A stretch of 64,000 nt of DNA from RPQJ01 sp963823535. Its GTDB lineage: Bacteria; Pseudomonadota; Gammaproteobacteria; Steroidobacterales; Steroidobacteraceae. Location: the NCBI GenBank assembly GCA_963823535.1, contig CAWGLZ010000006.1:558001-622000 (forward strand). Reading direction: 5' to 3'. The translations under genes were made by a program, and so were the position numbers. The notes beneath the pieces were generated by a model, which did no database searches, had not been told where the DNA came from, and was given only the letters and a program-made list of their open reading frames with translations. Positions 43,268-53,490 of the stretch are shown piece after piece (position 1 is the stretch's first letter; the number at the start of each line of letters is the position of its first letter).

Positions 43268-45469
43268 TTGAGCACGGTACTGGCCATCGCCGTCGACGTG
43301 CCGCTGCGGCGGCTCTTCGATTACCGGTGTCCGCCCGGAATCGAGGCAGCCCGCCTGCAGCCGGGCTGCCGCTTGTGGGTTCCGTTCGGCCGGCGGCGCA
43401 TCGCCGGCGTCCTGGTGGAAGTCCGCGCGTCCTCCGACCTGCCGGAGTCGAAGCTGCGGTCCGCGATCGCGTTGATCGACGAGACCCCGGTCATCGATCC
43501 CGCCCTGCTCGAGCTGTTGCGCTGGTCGGCGGACTATTACCGTCACCCGCCGGGCGAAGTCATCGCCGCCGCCCTCCCCGCGCCCCTGCGCACCGGCGCT
43601 GCGGCGCTCGAGACGCGGGAGCGATGGACGCTGACGGCGGCCGCCCGCCTCGGCGAGTTGCCGGCGCTCTCGACCCGCGCCCATCGCCTGCGGCAGGTGC
43701 TGGACGTGCTGGCGGCGACCGATCATGCCGATGAAGCGTCGCTGGAGGCGATTTCGCCCCGCTGGCGAGACCACGTCCGGGAGCTGGAGAAGCGCGGCTG
43801 GGTGGCACACCAGTGGGTCACGCCCACCGCGGCGCCGCGGCGGCCGGTGACGGCGACGACGGGGCACCACCCCACCGCGAGCCAGCAGTCCGCCATCGAG
43901 GCGATCGCGGCGGCCACGGGCCGGTTTGCGCCCTTCCTGCTGCACGGCGTCACCGGCAGCGGCAAGACCGAGGTCTACCTGCGCACCATCGGGGAGGTCG
44001 TGGCCCGCGGCGGGCAGGCGCTGGTACTCGTTCCCGAGATCGCGCTCACGCCCCAGCTCGTCGCCCGGTTTACGGAGCGATTCGACGCGCCGCTGGCCGT
44101 GCTGCACTCCTCGCTGTCCGACCAGGAGCGCTTGCAGGCCTGGCGGGCGGCGCGCAGCGGCGAGGCACCGGTGGTGATCGGCACCCGCTCGGCCGTCTTC
44201 GCTCCCCTCGCCCACCCGGCGCTGATCGTCGTCGACGAAGAGCACGACGCGTCCTACAAGCAACAGGAGGGCTTTCGTTACTCCGCGCGCGACCTGGCGC
44301 TGGTCCGGGCACAACGCCTGTCGATCCCGGTCGTGCTCGGTTCGGCGACGCCGTCGCTCGAGAGCCTGGAGGGCGTCCGGGCCGGTCGCGCCGCGCTGCT
44401 CGAGTTGCCCGCTCGCGCGGCCGGTGCGCGGCCACCGACGCTGCACCTGATCGACCTGCGCCGGCACGCGGCAACGCAGGGCATCGCCACGCCGACGGTA
44501 GCAGCGATCCAGCGGCATCTCGATGCCGGCGGGCAGGTGCTGCTGTACCTCAATCGACGCGGCTATGCGCCGTCACTCTTCTGCCCCTCCTGCGGCTGGA
44601 CCGCGCCATGCCCGCGCTGCGATGCGCGCTTCACGGTGCACCAGCGGGAGCACCGGCTGCACTGCCATCACTGCGGGACCGAGCGCCCGCTCCCGGAGCG
44701 CTGCGCCGACTGTGGGGAGGCCGTGAAGCCCGTCGGCCAGGGCACGGAACGCATCGAGGAAACGCTCGCACAGTTGTATCCCGGCGTGGCGCTGGCCAGG
44801 ATCGACCGCGATGCAGTGCGTCGCCGCGGCGCGCTCGAGGAAGCGCTCGGACGCGTCACGCGTGGGGAGGTGCGGCTCCTCGTCGGGACACAGATGCTGA
44901 CCAAGGGTCATCACTTCCCGGACGTGAGCCTGGTCGTGGTCCTGAACGCGGACCAGGGACTCTTCGGCACCGATTTCCGGGCCAGCGAGCGGCTCGCGCA
45001 GAGCATCGTCCAGGTGGCGGGACGTGCCGGCCGGGCCGAGCGCGCCGGCGAGGTGCTGATCCAGACGGAATACCCGGAGCACCCGCTGCTGGCGCAGCTG
45101 GTGACGGGCGGCTATGACGCGTTCGCGGAGGCGGCGCTCGCCGAGCGGAAGCAGGCCCGCTGGCCCCCGTTTGCGCGCATCGCCGTGCTGCGGGCGGAAG
45201 CGACGCGCCGGGAGGCGCCGCTCGAGTTCCTGGATCGATCACGCGGGATCGCGGAGTCTCTCGCGGGTGGCGACGTCGAGGTGCTGGGGCCGGCGGCGGC
45301 ACCGATGGAGCGACGCGCGGGACATTACCGTGCGCAACTCCTGCTGCAGGCGGCCTCTCACTCACCGCTGCAGCGACTGCTCGCGCGCTGGCTTCCGGCC
45401 GTCGAGGAACTGCCGGAAGCCCGCAAGGTGCGCTGGTCGATCGACGTCGATCCGCTCGAGCTGTTCTGA
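43268..45469 (+). CDS. priA: Primosomal replication protein N' (replication restart helicase)
   Basis: A 733-aa superfamily-2 helicase that restarts collapsed replication forks. It has the N-terminal 3'-DNA-binding domain, Walker A GVTGSGKTEVYL, the DEEH box, and the zinc-binding cysteine cluster (CPSC, CPRC, CHHC, CADC) embedded between helicase motifs, followed by TQMLTKGHHFPDV. The start is TTG at 43268 after GAGGGA. Length matches E. coli PriA (732 aa). argS and a SPOR protein gene follow after two minus-strand insertions; in Pseudomonas the same genes are adjacent. Confidence 0.96.
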   Translation: MSTVLAIAVDVPLRRLFDYRCPPGIEAARLQPGCRLWVPFGRRRIAGVLVEVRASSDLPESKLRSAIALIDETPVIDPALLELLRWSADYYRHPPGEVIAAALPAPLRTGAAALETRERWTLTAAARLGELPALSTRAHRLRQVLDVLAATDHADEASLEAISPRWRDHVRELEKRGWVAHQWVTPTAAPRRPVTATTGHHPTASQQSAIEAIAAATGRFAPFLLHGVTGSGKTEVYLRTIGEVVARGGQALVLVPEIALTPQLVARFTERFDAPLAVLHSSLSDQERLQAWRAARSGEAPVVIGTRSAVFAPLAHPALIVVDEEHDASYKQQEGFRYSARDLALVRAQRLSIPVVLGSATPSLESLEGVRAGRAALLELPARAAGARPPTLHLIDLRRHAATQGIATPTVAAIQRHLDAGGQVLLYLNRRGYAPSLFCPSCGWTAPCPRCDARFTVHQREHRLHCHHCGTERPLPERCADCGEAVKPVGQGTERIEETLAQLYPGVALARIDRDAVRRRGALEEALGRVTRGEVRLLVGTQMLTKGHHFPDVSLVVVLNADQGLFGTDFRASERLAQSIVQVAGRAGRAERAGEVLIQTEYPEHPLLAQLVTGGYDAFAEAALAERKQARWPPFARIAVLRAEATRREAPLEFLDRSRGIAESLAGGDVEVLGPAAAPMERRAGHYRAQLLLQAASHSPLQRLLARWLPAVEELPEARKVRWSIDVDPLELF

Positions 45470-45470
45470 C

Positions 45471-46076
45471 CTACCGCTGCTTGCGCCCGGCCTTCAGCTC
45501 ATCGGGCGTGATCTTGCCGTCGCCGTTCGTATCGACCGCCGTGAAGCGTTCTGCAAGCCCGGGCATGCCGGTCTGCGCCTCGGCGAGGTCGAGCGCACCG
45601 TCGCCGTCCGTGTCGGCACCCTTGAAGCGCTCCGCGGCCTCGTACCGCATGTGCTTCTTGTCCTGCATGCGGAAGTTGTGCATCTCGTCGCGCGAGAGCT
45701 GGCCGTCCTGGTTGCCGTCCATCTTGTCGAAATGGTCGGCGAGATGGGGCATCGAGGCCTTGGCTTCCTCGCGCGACAGGCTGCCGTTGCCGTCCGTGTC
45801 CGCGGCCGTCCACCGCTCGTTGGCCTTCGCGCGCATCTCGCCGCGCATCGCGTCGCGATGGGCCGTCATTTCCGCCTGGTCGAGCGTGCCGTCCTTGTTC
45901 GTGTCCCAGGCGTCGAAAGTCTCGGACAGGCGCGGCGACGTCTTTGCCTCGTCCCGCGAAATCATTCCGTCGCCGTTCGCGTCCATGTGGTGGCCGGCCG
46001 GGTGCATGGGTGTCACGTCGCCGGCCTGGGCGGCCGCGACGGCGACGAGTGAGGCAAGGGCAATCGTCCAGCGCAT
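45471..46076 (-). CDS. Secreted EF-hand calcium-binding protein
   Basis: A 201-aa protein with a signal peptide (WTIALASLVAVAAAQAGD) and six EF-hand loops, among them DANGDGMISRDE, DTNKDGTLDQAE, DTDGNGSLSREE, DGNQDGQLSRDE, DTDGDGALDLAE and DTNGDGKITPDE. These are calmodulin-like 12-residue loops with the acidic ligands at positions 1, 3, 5 and 12. It is probably a periplasmic calcium-buffering or regulatory protein. AGGAGG precedes the start. It converges on priA with only 1 bp between the stop codons. Confidence 0.88.
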   Translation of the reverse strand: MRWTIALASLVAVAAAQAGDVTPMHPAGHHMDANGDGMISRDEAKTSPRLSETFDAWDTNKDGTLDQAEMTAHRDAMRGEMRAKANERWTAADTDGNGSLSREEAKASMPHLADHFDKMDGNQDGQLSRDEMHNFRMQDKKHMRYEAAERFKGADTDGDGALDLAEAQTGMPGLAERFTAVDTNGDGKITPDELKAGRKQR

Positions 46077-46145
46077 GGTGAAGTCCTCCTGTATCGGGTC
46101 TGACCATTCAACGCGCGGGCGGTTCCCGGGTTGACGGGCAGCAAA

Positions 46146-46175
46146 AAGGGGTGCCTCGGCGACGAGGCACCCCTT
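46146..46175 (-). terminator. Rho-independent terminator of the DUF4382 gene
   Basis: A perfect 12-bp stem (46146-46157 with 46164-46175) has a 6-base loop. On the minus strand it is followed by a run of T (the A-tract at 46143-46147), located 30 bp past the stop of the DUF4382 gene. Confidence 0.88.
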
Positions 46176-46204
46176 GCAGGGACAGTGACCTTCCCGGACC
46201 GGCG

Positions 46205-47200
46205 TCAGGGAGCAGGCACGACGTCGAAGTTGAGTGGCGTGTCCTGCCCGGCAAAGACGGTGACCGGCACGCCGTCCACGGGCCAGAAGTCCACGACCTC
46301 GTCGGCACCGGTCGGCGTATCGAGGGCGTCCGCGTCGACGTCCGGCGCATCGGCACTGCAGGTATAGGCCGCGACGTAGTTGCCGGCCGGCGCATAGCCG
46401 ATGGTGTAGCTGTTCGAACCGTCGCCGAGCACCATGGCCGAGGTCAGCGGATCGAGACCGTCCTCGTCATTGCCGTCGACGTCGTCCGGCACGGGCACCG
46501 TCGTCGTGTACGGCCCGAACAGGTAGACGTTGCCGAACTCGTTGGCCTGGCACTCCTGCCCGATTAGCCCCACGGTCACCGTCCCGCTGATCGAGCCGAT
46601 CGCGTCATTGTCCACGAGGCGCAGCACGGGCTTGAGGAGGAATGCCTGGCCGTCACAGGTCGGCACGACGGTGCGCTGCCCCGGCGGCTGCAGGACCGAC
46701 TTGCGCAGGTCGAAATCGATGGTGAAGTTGGTGATCGTGCCGGGCCAGATCGTGAAGCCACGATTCAACTTGAGCCCGGTCTGGTCGCCGCTCGGAATGC
46801 GCAGCTCGCACTCGGCGCCGGCGATCCTGATGTAGGAATCACCGGCGACGTTCGGGTCGGCATTCACCTTGAGGCGCATCCATTCGTACTCACCGGCATC
46901 GAGCGTCTGGCCGTCGAGCAGCGTCGCGCGCTCCATGCCCTGGTACGCGAGCAGGTTGATGGTCCTCGGCGTAGGAAAGTCGATCGAGAAGGCCTGGCCG
47001 TCCCGGGGCTTCAACTCCACGCCGGTGAACTGCACGACCACCTCTTCGGCGTGATCCACCGGGCCGTCCGTGATACCGAGGTTGAGGACGCCCGTCTGTG
47101 GCGCGGAATCACCACCCCCACTGCTGCCACAGGCCGCGAGCAGCGCGCCGGCGCTGGCCAGCAGGAGGAACTTCGGAAGATACAGATGACGATTGGACAC
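46205..47200 (-). CDS. DUF4382-domain lipoprotein
   Basis: A 331-aa lipoprotein (LLLASAGALLAACGSS, lipobox LAAC). The DUF4382 signature follows: LNLGITDGPVDHAEEVVVQF, then FTGVELKPRD and the LLAYQGMERATLLDGQTL block. A C-terminal Cna-B-like or transthyretin-like segment is plausible (GSISGTVTVG and later APAGNYVAAYTC). Function is unknown; outer-membrane anchored. The start is GTG at 47200 with AGGAG upstream. The gene diverges from argS and ends at a clear terminator. Confidence 0.85.
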   Translation of the reverse strand: MSNRHLYLPKFLLLASAGALLAACGSSGGGDSAPQTGVLNLGITDGPVDHAEEVVVQFTGVELKPRDGQAFSIDFPTPRTINLLAYQGMERATLLDGQTLDAGEYEWMRLKVNADPNVAGDSYIRIAGAECELRIPSGDQTGLKLNRGFTIWPGTITNFTIDFDLRKSVLQPPGQRTVVPTCDGQAFLLKPVLRLVDNDAIGSISGTVTVGLIGQECQANEFGNVYLFGPYTTTVPVPDDVDGNDEDGLDPLTSAMVLGDGSNSYTIGYAPAGNYVAAYTCSADAPDVDADALDTPTGADEVVDFWPVDGVPVTVFAGQDTPLNFDVVPAP

Positions 47201-47355
47201 GGCGTGACTCCTGCATTCAACGGCTGTTCGACGCCACCAAGACTATGAAATCCACCCGAATCACGTCGGCACGGGTTCACAGTTTGGACTCGCGCGCGAC
47301 CGCCAAATTCCCTAGACTGCTGGCCCTCGCCGGACTCTCCCCTGACGGCAACATC

Positions 47356-49113
47356 TTGAAATACCTGATCGAAGATCTCGTGCGGGCCGCGCTCTCCGCC
47401 CTGCCGGAAGAGCTGCGTCCGCTTGACATAATGCAGATGCCCGCCACGGTTGAGCGTACCCGCGACTCGGTCCACGGGGACTTCGCCTGCAACGTGGCGA
47501 TGCAGCTCGCCAAGGCCGCCCGGCGCAAGCCCCGCGAGCTGGCACAGGCGATCGTCGACGCGCTGCCGGCGAGTGACCTCGTGGCGAAGGTCGAGATCGC
47601 CGGCCCTGGGTTCATCAACTTCTTCCTGTCGCCGGCTAGCTATCACCGCGAGCTGCTCAGGGTGCTCGAAGAGGGTGCCAGCTACGGACGCGGCTCGCTC
47701 GGCCAGGGCCAGCGCGTCATCGTCGAATTCGTCTCGGCCAATCCCACCGGTCCCCTTCACGTCGGCCACGGGCGTCACGCCGCGTTCGGCGCGACGCTGG
47801 CGAACCTGCTCGACGCGGCGGGGTTCAGCGTCCACCGCGAGTACTACATCAACGACGCCGGCCGCCAGATGGAGATCCTCGCGGCCAGCGTCTGGCTGCG
47901 CTACCTGGAGTGCTTCGGCGAGCAGTTCCCCTTCCCCAGCAACGGCTACCGCGGCGACTACCTGCATCCCATCGCCGACAAGCTGGTGGAGCAGGCGGGG
48001 CGCACGCTGCTGCGCCCGGCGGCGGACATCTTCCGCAACCTGCCGCCCGACGCACCCGTCGGCGACAAGGACGCCTACATCGACGCGGTGATTGCCCGCG
48101 CGAAGGACCTGCTGGGCGAGGACGACTTCCGCAGGGCCTTCAATCTCGCGCTCGAGGACATACTCGCGGACATCCGCCAGGACCTCGAGGAATTCGGCGT
48201 CCGCTACGACGAGTGGTTCTCCGAGCGCAGCCTGGCGACGGACGGGGCCATCGACCGTGCGCTCGAGCGGCTGCGCGCGAACGGTGTCGTCTACGAGAAG
48301 GACGGGGCCGAGTGGTTCCGCGCCACCGACTTCGGCGACGAGAAGGATCGCGTGGTGGTGCGCGAGAACGGTCTCAAGACGTACTTCGCCTCGGACATCG
48401 CCTATCACCTGCAGAAGCGCGAACGCGGCTTCGAGCGGCTGATCGACGTGCTCGGCGCCGACCACCACGGCTACGTCGCACGCGTGCGCGCCGGACTGGT
48501 CGCCATGGGCGAGCCGGGCGACAGCCTCGAGGTGCGGCTGGTGCAGTTCGTCACGCTCTATCGCGGTGGCGAGAAGGTGCAGATGTCGACGCGCTCGGGT
48601 GAGTTCATCACGCTGCGCGAACTGCGGCGTGAGGTCGGCAACGATGCGGCGCGGTTCTTCTACGTCATGCGCAGCAACGACCAGCACCTCGACTTCGACC
48701 TGCAGCTCGCCACGTCGCATTCCAACGAGAACCCGGTCTACTACATCCAGTACGCGCACGCGCGCGTGTGCAGCGTGTTGCGGCAGATGCGCGAGAAGGG
48801 CTACGCCTACGACGCCGCGCGCGGGCACGCGTCGCTGCACCGGCTGGTCGAAGCTCACGAGCTGGCGCTGCTCGCCAGCCTGAGCCGCTTCCCCGAGGTG
48901 ATCGAGGCGGCCGCCGTGCAACGCGCTCCGCACGCACTGGTGCACTACCTGCGCGAACTCGCGAACGACTTCCACACCTACTACAACGCGCACCAGTTCC
49001 TGGTGGAGGACGCCGGGCTGCGCGATGCCCGGGTCACGCTGATCCAGGGCCTGCGCCAGGTGGTGCGCAACGGACTGGGCCTGCTCGGCGTGTCCGCCCC
49101 CGAGGCGATGTGA
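47356..49113 (+). CDS. argS: Arginyl-tRNA synthetase
   Basis: Class I aminoacyl-tRNA synthetase of 585 aa charging tRNA-Arg. Visible are the N-terminal Add1 domain, the HIGH-type motif in NPTGPLHVGHGR, and the KMSKS-equivalent VQMSTRSGEF; the DALR anticodon-binding domain ends the protein. The start is taken as TTG at 47356 (MKYLIEDLVRAAL), which matches family N-termini. An in-frame ATG at 47245 would add 37 residues with no family resemblance. The next gene overlaps its stop codon. Confidence 0.95.
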   Translation: MKYLIEDLVRAALSALPEELRPLDIMQMPATVERTRDSVHGDFACNVAMQLAKAARRKPRELAQAIVDALPASDLVAKVEIAGPGFINFFLSPASYHRELLRVLEEGASYGRGSLGQGQRVIVEFVSANPTGPLHVGHGRHAAFGATLANLLDAAGFSVHREYYINDAGRQMEILAASVWLRYLECFGEQFPFPSNGYRGDYLHPIADKLVEQAGRTLLRPAADIFRNLPPDAPVGDKDAYIDAVIARAKDLLGEDDFRRAFNLALEDILADIRQDLEEFGVRYDEWFSERSLATDGAIDRALERLRANGVVYEKDGAEWFRATDFGDEKDRVVVRENGLKTYFASDIAYHLQKRERGFERLIDVLGADHHGYVARVRAGLVAMGEPGDSLEVRLVQFVTLYRGGEKVQMSTRSGEFITLRELRREVGNDAARFFYVMRSNDQHLDFDLQLATSHSNENPVYYIQYAHARVCSVLRQMREKGYAYDAARGHASLHRLVEAHELALLASLSRFPEVIEAAAVQRAPHALVHYLRELANDFHTYYNAHQFLVEDAGLRDARVTLIQGLRQVVRNGLGLLGVSAPEAM

Positions 49114-49709
49114 GCGTGGCGACGGGCAAGACGCTGAGTCGCGACTACAAGCACGTCAAGCGCCACACGCCGGGGACGCCGACCTTCAACGGCTGGATGG
49201 GACTGCTGGCCGGGCTGGCGATCGGGCTGACGGTGGCATTGGGCGTGTACCTGCACTACCAGAACCAGGCGCCGATCGAGCCACGGCCGGACACCGCTGC
49301 GCCCCCCGCGTCTGCGACAGCGTCCGAGGAGGCGCCCGTGGCGGCACCCGAGCCGACCCCGGGACCGGGATACGACTTCTACGACATGCTGCCGAAGCAG
49401 GAGGTCGAGGTTCCCGAGACCTCCACCGCGGCTGCATCGCCGGCGTCGCGACTTCCCAAGGGAGACGTCGTGCTGCAGGCCGGTTCGTTCAAGCAGCCCG
49501 CCGAGGCCGACAAGCTGCAGGCGCGCCTGGCGCAGTACGGCGTCGACGCCAAGATCCAGCGCTTCTCACTCGAGGACGAGACCTGGTACCGGGTGCGGAT
49601 CGGTCCGATCGGCACGGTCGAGGAACTCGACACCGTGCGCGCCAAGCTGGCCGAGGCCGAGATCGAGGCGACTCCGGTGACGCCACAGATGGTGATGCCG
49701 CCGCCCTGA
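49110..49709 (+). CDS. SPOR-domain membrane protein, FtsN-like
   Basis: A 199-aa bitopic inner-membrane protein: a short cytoplasmic basic N-terminus (SRDYKHVKRHTPGTP), one membrane helix (MGLLAGLAIGLTVALGVYLH), a proline/alanine-rich periplasmic linker and a C-terminal SPOR domain (VVLQAGSFKQPAEADKLQAR to RVRIGPIGTVEELD) that binds denuded peptidoglycan at division sites. The GTG at 49110 overlaps the argS stop (GTGA). In pseudomonads an equivalent gene follows argS, which supports an FtsN-like role in division. Confidence 0.88.
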   Translation: MSVATGKTLSRDYKHVKRHTPGTPTFNGWMGLLAGLAIGLTVALGVYLHYQNQAPIEPRPDTAAPPASATASEEAPVAAPEPTPGPGYDFYDMLPKQEVEVPETSTAAASPASRLPKGDVVLQAGSFKQPAEADKLQARLAQYGVDAKIQRFSLEDETWYRVRIGPIGTVEELDTVRAKLAEAEIEATPVTPQMVMPPP

Positions 49710-49722
49710 CGGCGTGGCACGC

Positions 49723-50064
49723 TCAGGCCGGCAACTGCCGTGCGAACACGATCTCCTCCTCGCCGATGCCGAGTTCGAGGCTCTTCTTGCGACGCGGCCT
49801 TTCGTGCCGTTTCGGACTGCGGGGCGGCTCGGAACCACTGGCCGACCCGGGCTTCTCCGACGACGGACGGGCGTCGTCCGTTCGCTGCTCACCGGCTGCG
49901 GCGTCCGCGAAGGTCACGCGCGGAGACGGTGTCGCCGAATCGAGTCCGTCCCGGGGCCCGTTCGACGTCCCGGTCGATCCGAGAACTATCACGCATCCCA
50001 GGGCGCTCACGAACAGCGCATGGCGCAGGCCCTGCCGTGAACCGTGCGGACGATTGAGAAACAT
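49723..50064 (-). CDS. Small hypothetical protein with a hydrophobic N-terminus
   Basis: A 113-aa predicted protein. After a basic start (MFLNRPHGSRQGLRH) comes one hydrophobic segment (ALFVSALGCVIVLGSTG) that could be a signal or anchor. A disordered, charged region with PRSPKRHERPRRKK follows. GAGGAAG lies at proper distance before the ATG at 50064. No domain is recognised. The gene converges on the SPOR gene. The 224 bp between it and the nSTAND gene (50065-50288) contain nothing recognisable. Confidence 0.5.
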   Translation of the reverse strand: MFLNRPHGSRQGLRHALFVSALGCVIVLGSTGTSNGPRDGLDSATPSPRVTFADAAAGEQRTDDARPSSEKPGSASGSEPPRSPKRHERPRRKKSLELGIGEEEIVFARQLPA

Positions 50065-50288
50065 CGTGCTTCCTCGACGAGACGAAGGTACGACGAATGC
50101 AGCAACCTCCGTGCCAGCCGCCGCAAGCCTCTGGCGATTCAAGGAGTTCCGCGGCCTCGGCGGGCTCGGTGACCGGCGCGAAGTTGACAGAAGCCAGCGC
50201 CCGGCGGGGCCGTCTGTAAGAAATCCCGACCCCGGGCGACGAGCCGCGATCGACATAATCCGGCCGCGACGCCGGTGCGCGGCGGATC

Positions 50289-53200
50289 TCAGGTCGCAGG
50301 CGCGCTGCGCGCCTCGGCGATCCAGCGCGCGAGTTCGCGTGCCTCGCGCAGTTGCCTGACCTCGGCCGACGCCGTCGACAGCTCTGCGGCCGCCGCGTCC
50401 AGTGCCTGCCGCCGGGCCGCACGTCCGGCGGGGTCGGGCGCCTGGATCAGCGTGCTCACATAGAGCGCCTCGGCGTAGTCGAGCCGGAAACTCGTGCCGG
50501 TCGCGCCGGCCTGTTTCCTGTCCTGGTAGTCCCCCAGCGCCGGCGCCAGCACCTGCGCCGCTTCCGCGTCCTTGCCTTGCGCCGCGAGCGCATGAGCCAG
50601 ATGCACCTGCTCGCGAGCCGCATGGCTCGCCGGGTCCCCGAACGCGGAGGGCGGCAACGCCAGGTGGCGGCGCGCCGCCGCTTCGGCGTCCTCGTAGCGA
50701 CCCAGGTGGATGGCCGCAGCGCCGACGATTCCCAGCAGCCAGTGCAGTCCTTCGGTCCTGTCCAGGCGCGCAGCGGTATCGTCTTCCTCCACCGGCAGCT
50801 GCTCGAGGTTCCGGGCCGCGGCGGACGCCTGGTCGAACGCCGCGGCGAACTCGCCTGAACGGAGGGACAACGACGCGCGTTCGCCGGGCGGTCGCATCAT
50901 CGCCAGGGTCCGGCGCAGGCTGCCCTCGGGGAACTGCGCCGCCACCTCCTCGGTCGCCGTGACACCCTCGGCAAACGCTCGCTCTGCGGCGGTCGCCTGG
51001 CCGAACGCCATTCGCTGCTCGGCGAGGTCGTACCATGCGTACTCCAGCACCGGTCCGAGGCTCGAGGGCAGCCTCTCGTCCCGGCCGAGTTCCACGACCG
51101 ACGACAGTTTCGCGATCGCCTCGCTGACCCTGCCCTGCTCGAAACAGGATCTGCGCGGTCTGTTGCCCGCCCCGGACCCAGTAGACCCAGGTGCCGAGGT
51201 CCGTCGGGTTGAACCGCACGAGGTCCTCGCCTGCCTGCTCCGACCGCGCCGCGTACTGGGCGGCCGCCGTGAAATCCTGGCGGCGCATGGCGATACGGCC
51301 GAGCAGGTCCGCCGCGAGCGCCCGGTTCTTCATCGAGCGGATGTCACCCGGACGTTTCGCCAGCACGCCTTCGGCGATCTCGTACACCTCGCGCTCCAGG
51401 CGCTCCGCATCCTCGAGGCGGCCGAGCGACAGGGCGTGTCGCGCCTGCGAGTCGGCGGTGTCGGCGTACACCGACGCGGCGGTGAGATCCTCGAGCGTCA
51501 CCGCGCCCAGCGCCGCGAGGACGCTGCGGGCCTCTTCGCAGGTGGCCAAGGCCTGCTCCTTCTCCTGCGCGTGGCTCAGGTAATTCAGGACGTCCCCGTA
51601 GAGGATCCGCGCCTGCCGCGCTTCATCGTCCCCCTCGAGAAACGGTCGAAGCAGCTCTGCAGCCCTCGGCAGGTCGGTGGGTCGCGACTCCGGCCCACCG
51701 CCCGGCCCCCAGGCCGCGTACGGCGTGAACAGCGCCAGCGCCAGTCCATACGTCACGCCGTCGCTGGTGTCGCCCTCCGCCTGCAACCGCTCGAACAGCT
51801 CGCGCGCCTGGTTGATCCGCTGCATGCCGGCCTCGACCTGGTCCGCCGCCAGCAGCGCACCGCCGGCGCGAATCAGCGCCATCCCGCGATAGACCTGGGT
51901 CTGCCCCGTCAGCAGCTCGGGCGGCAGGCCGTCGTAGTAGTCGACCGCGAGCGTGGCGAGCTTGCCCATGGTCTCGAGTCGTCCGGTCGGCTCGAGTTCG
52001 GCGTAGAAATCCTCGATCAGGAATCCCACCAGCTTCTCGGCGTCCGAGCGTGCCTGCTGCGCCGCGAGGTCGGCCGTGTGCGCGCGACGGTAATTGACCC
52101 AGCCGAACACCGCGCTCGCGGCCGCCAACAGCATCAGCACGGCGCTGACGACGGCCACCTTGCGCGTGCGCATCAGCGTACGGTGCGTCTCGGCTTCCCG
52201 CTCCCGCTGGGCCGCGAGCTGCCGCTCCGCTTCGTCGCGCGCCTCCCGCTCGTGCCGCAGGTCCCGGCTCGCGGCGACCACGCTGCAGAGCACGTCGTGC
52301 GTGAGCTCGACGCGGCGCACGTCGAGCCGCTCCTCGATGCGCAGCAGGCGCCGGTCGACGAGCTTCGCGAGGGCGTCGGGAGAGGCTCCGGCCGCCGCGA
52401 GCGCCTTGCTCACGCGCTCCTCGGCGAGGCTCTCGCGATAGCCCGACTCGGTCAGCAGCTCGTCCTCGATGACGCGGCGCACGCCCGGCGGCTGGTCGGC
52501 CATCGCGCGCTCGTAGAACTCGCTCAGGATCGTCTCGCGCGAACCGGCGAGCAGGTCGGCGGAAATCTCCGCGCGACCCTGCGCGAGACGCACGTTGTTG
52601 AGCTCGCGGCACACCAGGCTCAGCAGCGACGGCTCGACCTCGGCGTTCGCCAGCTCGGCACCGCCGGCCACGAATCTCACGATCGATCCGGCCACCTCCT
52701 GCGACACCAGGCGACCACCGGGCTGCATGACGGCACTCAGCGCCTGCTCGCCCGTCATGCGCGCGAGGCGCATGCGGTTCTGCGTGATGGAGGGCATGAC
52801 GCCCTTCAGGCTCTCGAGGTGCGCGAGGTAGTCCTCGCGCAGCGCGATCAGGATGCGGTAGTCGGCGCGCGCGAAGTCGTAGTCCTCGGCCGCGGCCTCG
52901 TCCTGGTCGAGTCGCGCCTCGAGCGCCACCGGCGGTCGGTTCTCGACGAGGTCGGCCAGGTCCTCGATGAAGCGCTTGGCGCGCAGGCGGCCCGCATCGT
53001 CGGCCTGCGCCAGGGTGAAGATCTCCTCGAACTGGTCGAAGATGAGCAGCGGCAGCAAAGTGCGCCCATCCTGGTCGCGCAGCAGGTCGCCACGGTGGTG
53101 CAGGAACTCCCACAGCGACTCGCCCTCGATCGCCGATCCGGGCCGCGTCCACACGCCCGCCGCAGCGGTCGCCTTCAGGATCGCCTGCTTGATCTGCTCG

Positions 53201-53490
53201 GACGGCGGCGGTGACTCCGCGGAGTAGTCCACGCGCACGTAGACCGGGCAGAAGCCCTCACCGCGGAGCCGTGGCACCAGCCCGGCCCGCAGCAGCGACG
53301 TCTTGCCGAGGCCCGACTGGCCGAACAGCACGGTGAGGTTCTTGCGCTGGACGCGCCGCGCGAGTTCCGCGGTCTCGTCGTCACGGCCGTGGAAGTAGGC
53401 CCGGGTCTCCTCCGTGTAGGAGGACAGGCCGAGCCAGGGATGCTCGGGATCGATGCCGACCGGCGCGGCAGCCACGGGATCCCGCGTCAT
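50289..53490 (-). CDS. nSTAND1-type NTPase with transmembrane helix and TPR-like repeats (one apparent frameshift)
   Basis: The restored product is 1066 aa. It opens PWLGLSSYTEETRAYFHGRD, then Walker A GQSGLGKTS (residues 57-65) and Walker B LLIFDQFEEIF, typical of the nSTAND1 class of signalling NTPases; a winged-helix part and a coiled segment follow. A membrane helix (VAVVSAVLMLLAAASAVFGW) lies at about residues 450-475. The remaining 590 residues are helical TPR-like repeats. The frame breaks at 51142-51144, where one extra T in a TTT run separates AQILF from EQGRVSEA; removing it restores a continuous protein to 50289. Its ATG overlaps the SIR2/TIR stop by 4 bp, so the two are coupled. 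Confidence 0.82.

Noticed and set aside
50710..53214. 834-codon plus-strand frame opposite the nSTAND gene
   Set aside because: Arg/His/Gln-rich antisense translation without domains, while the minus strand has Walker A and B motifs.
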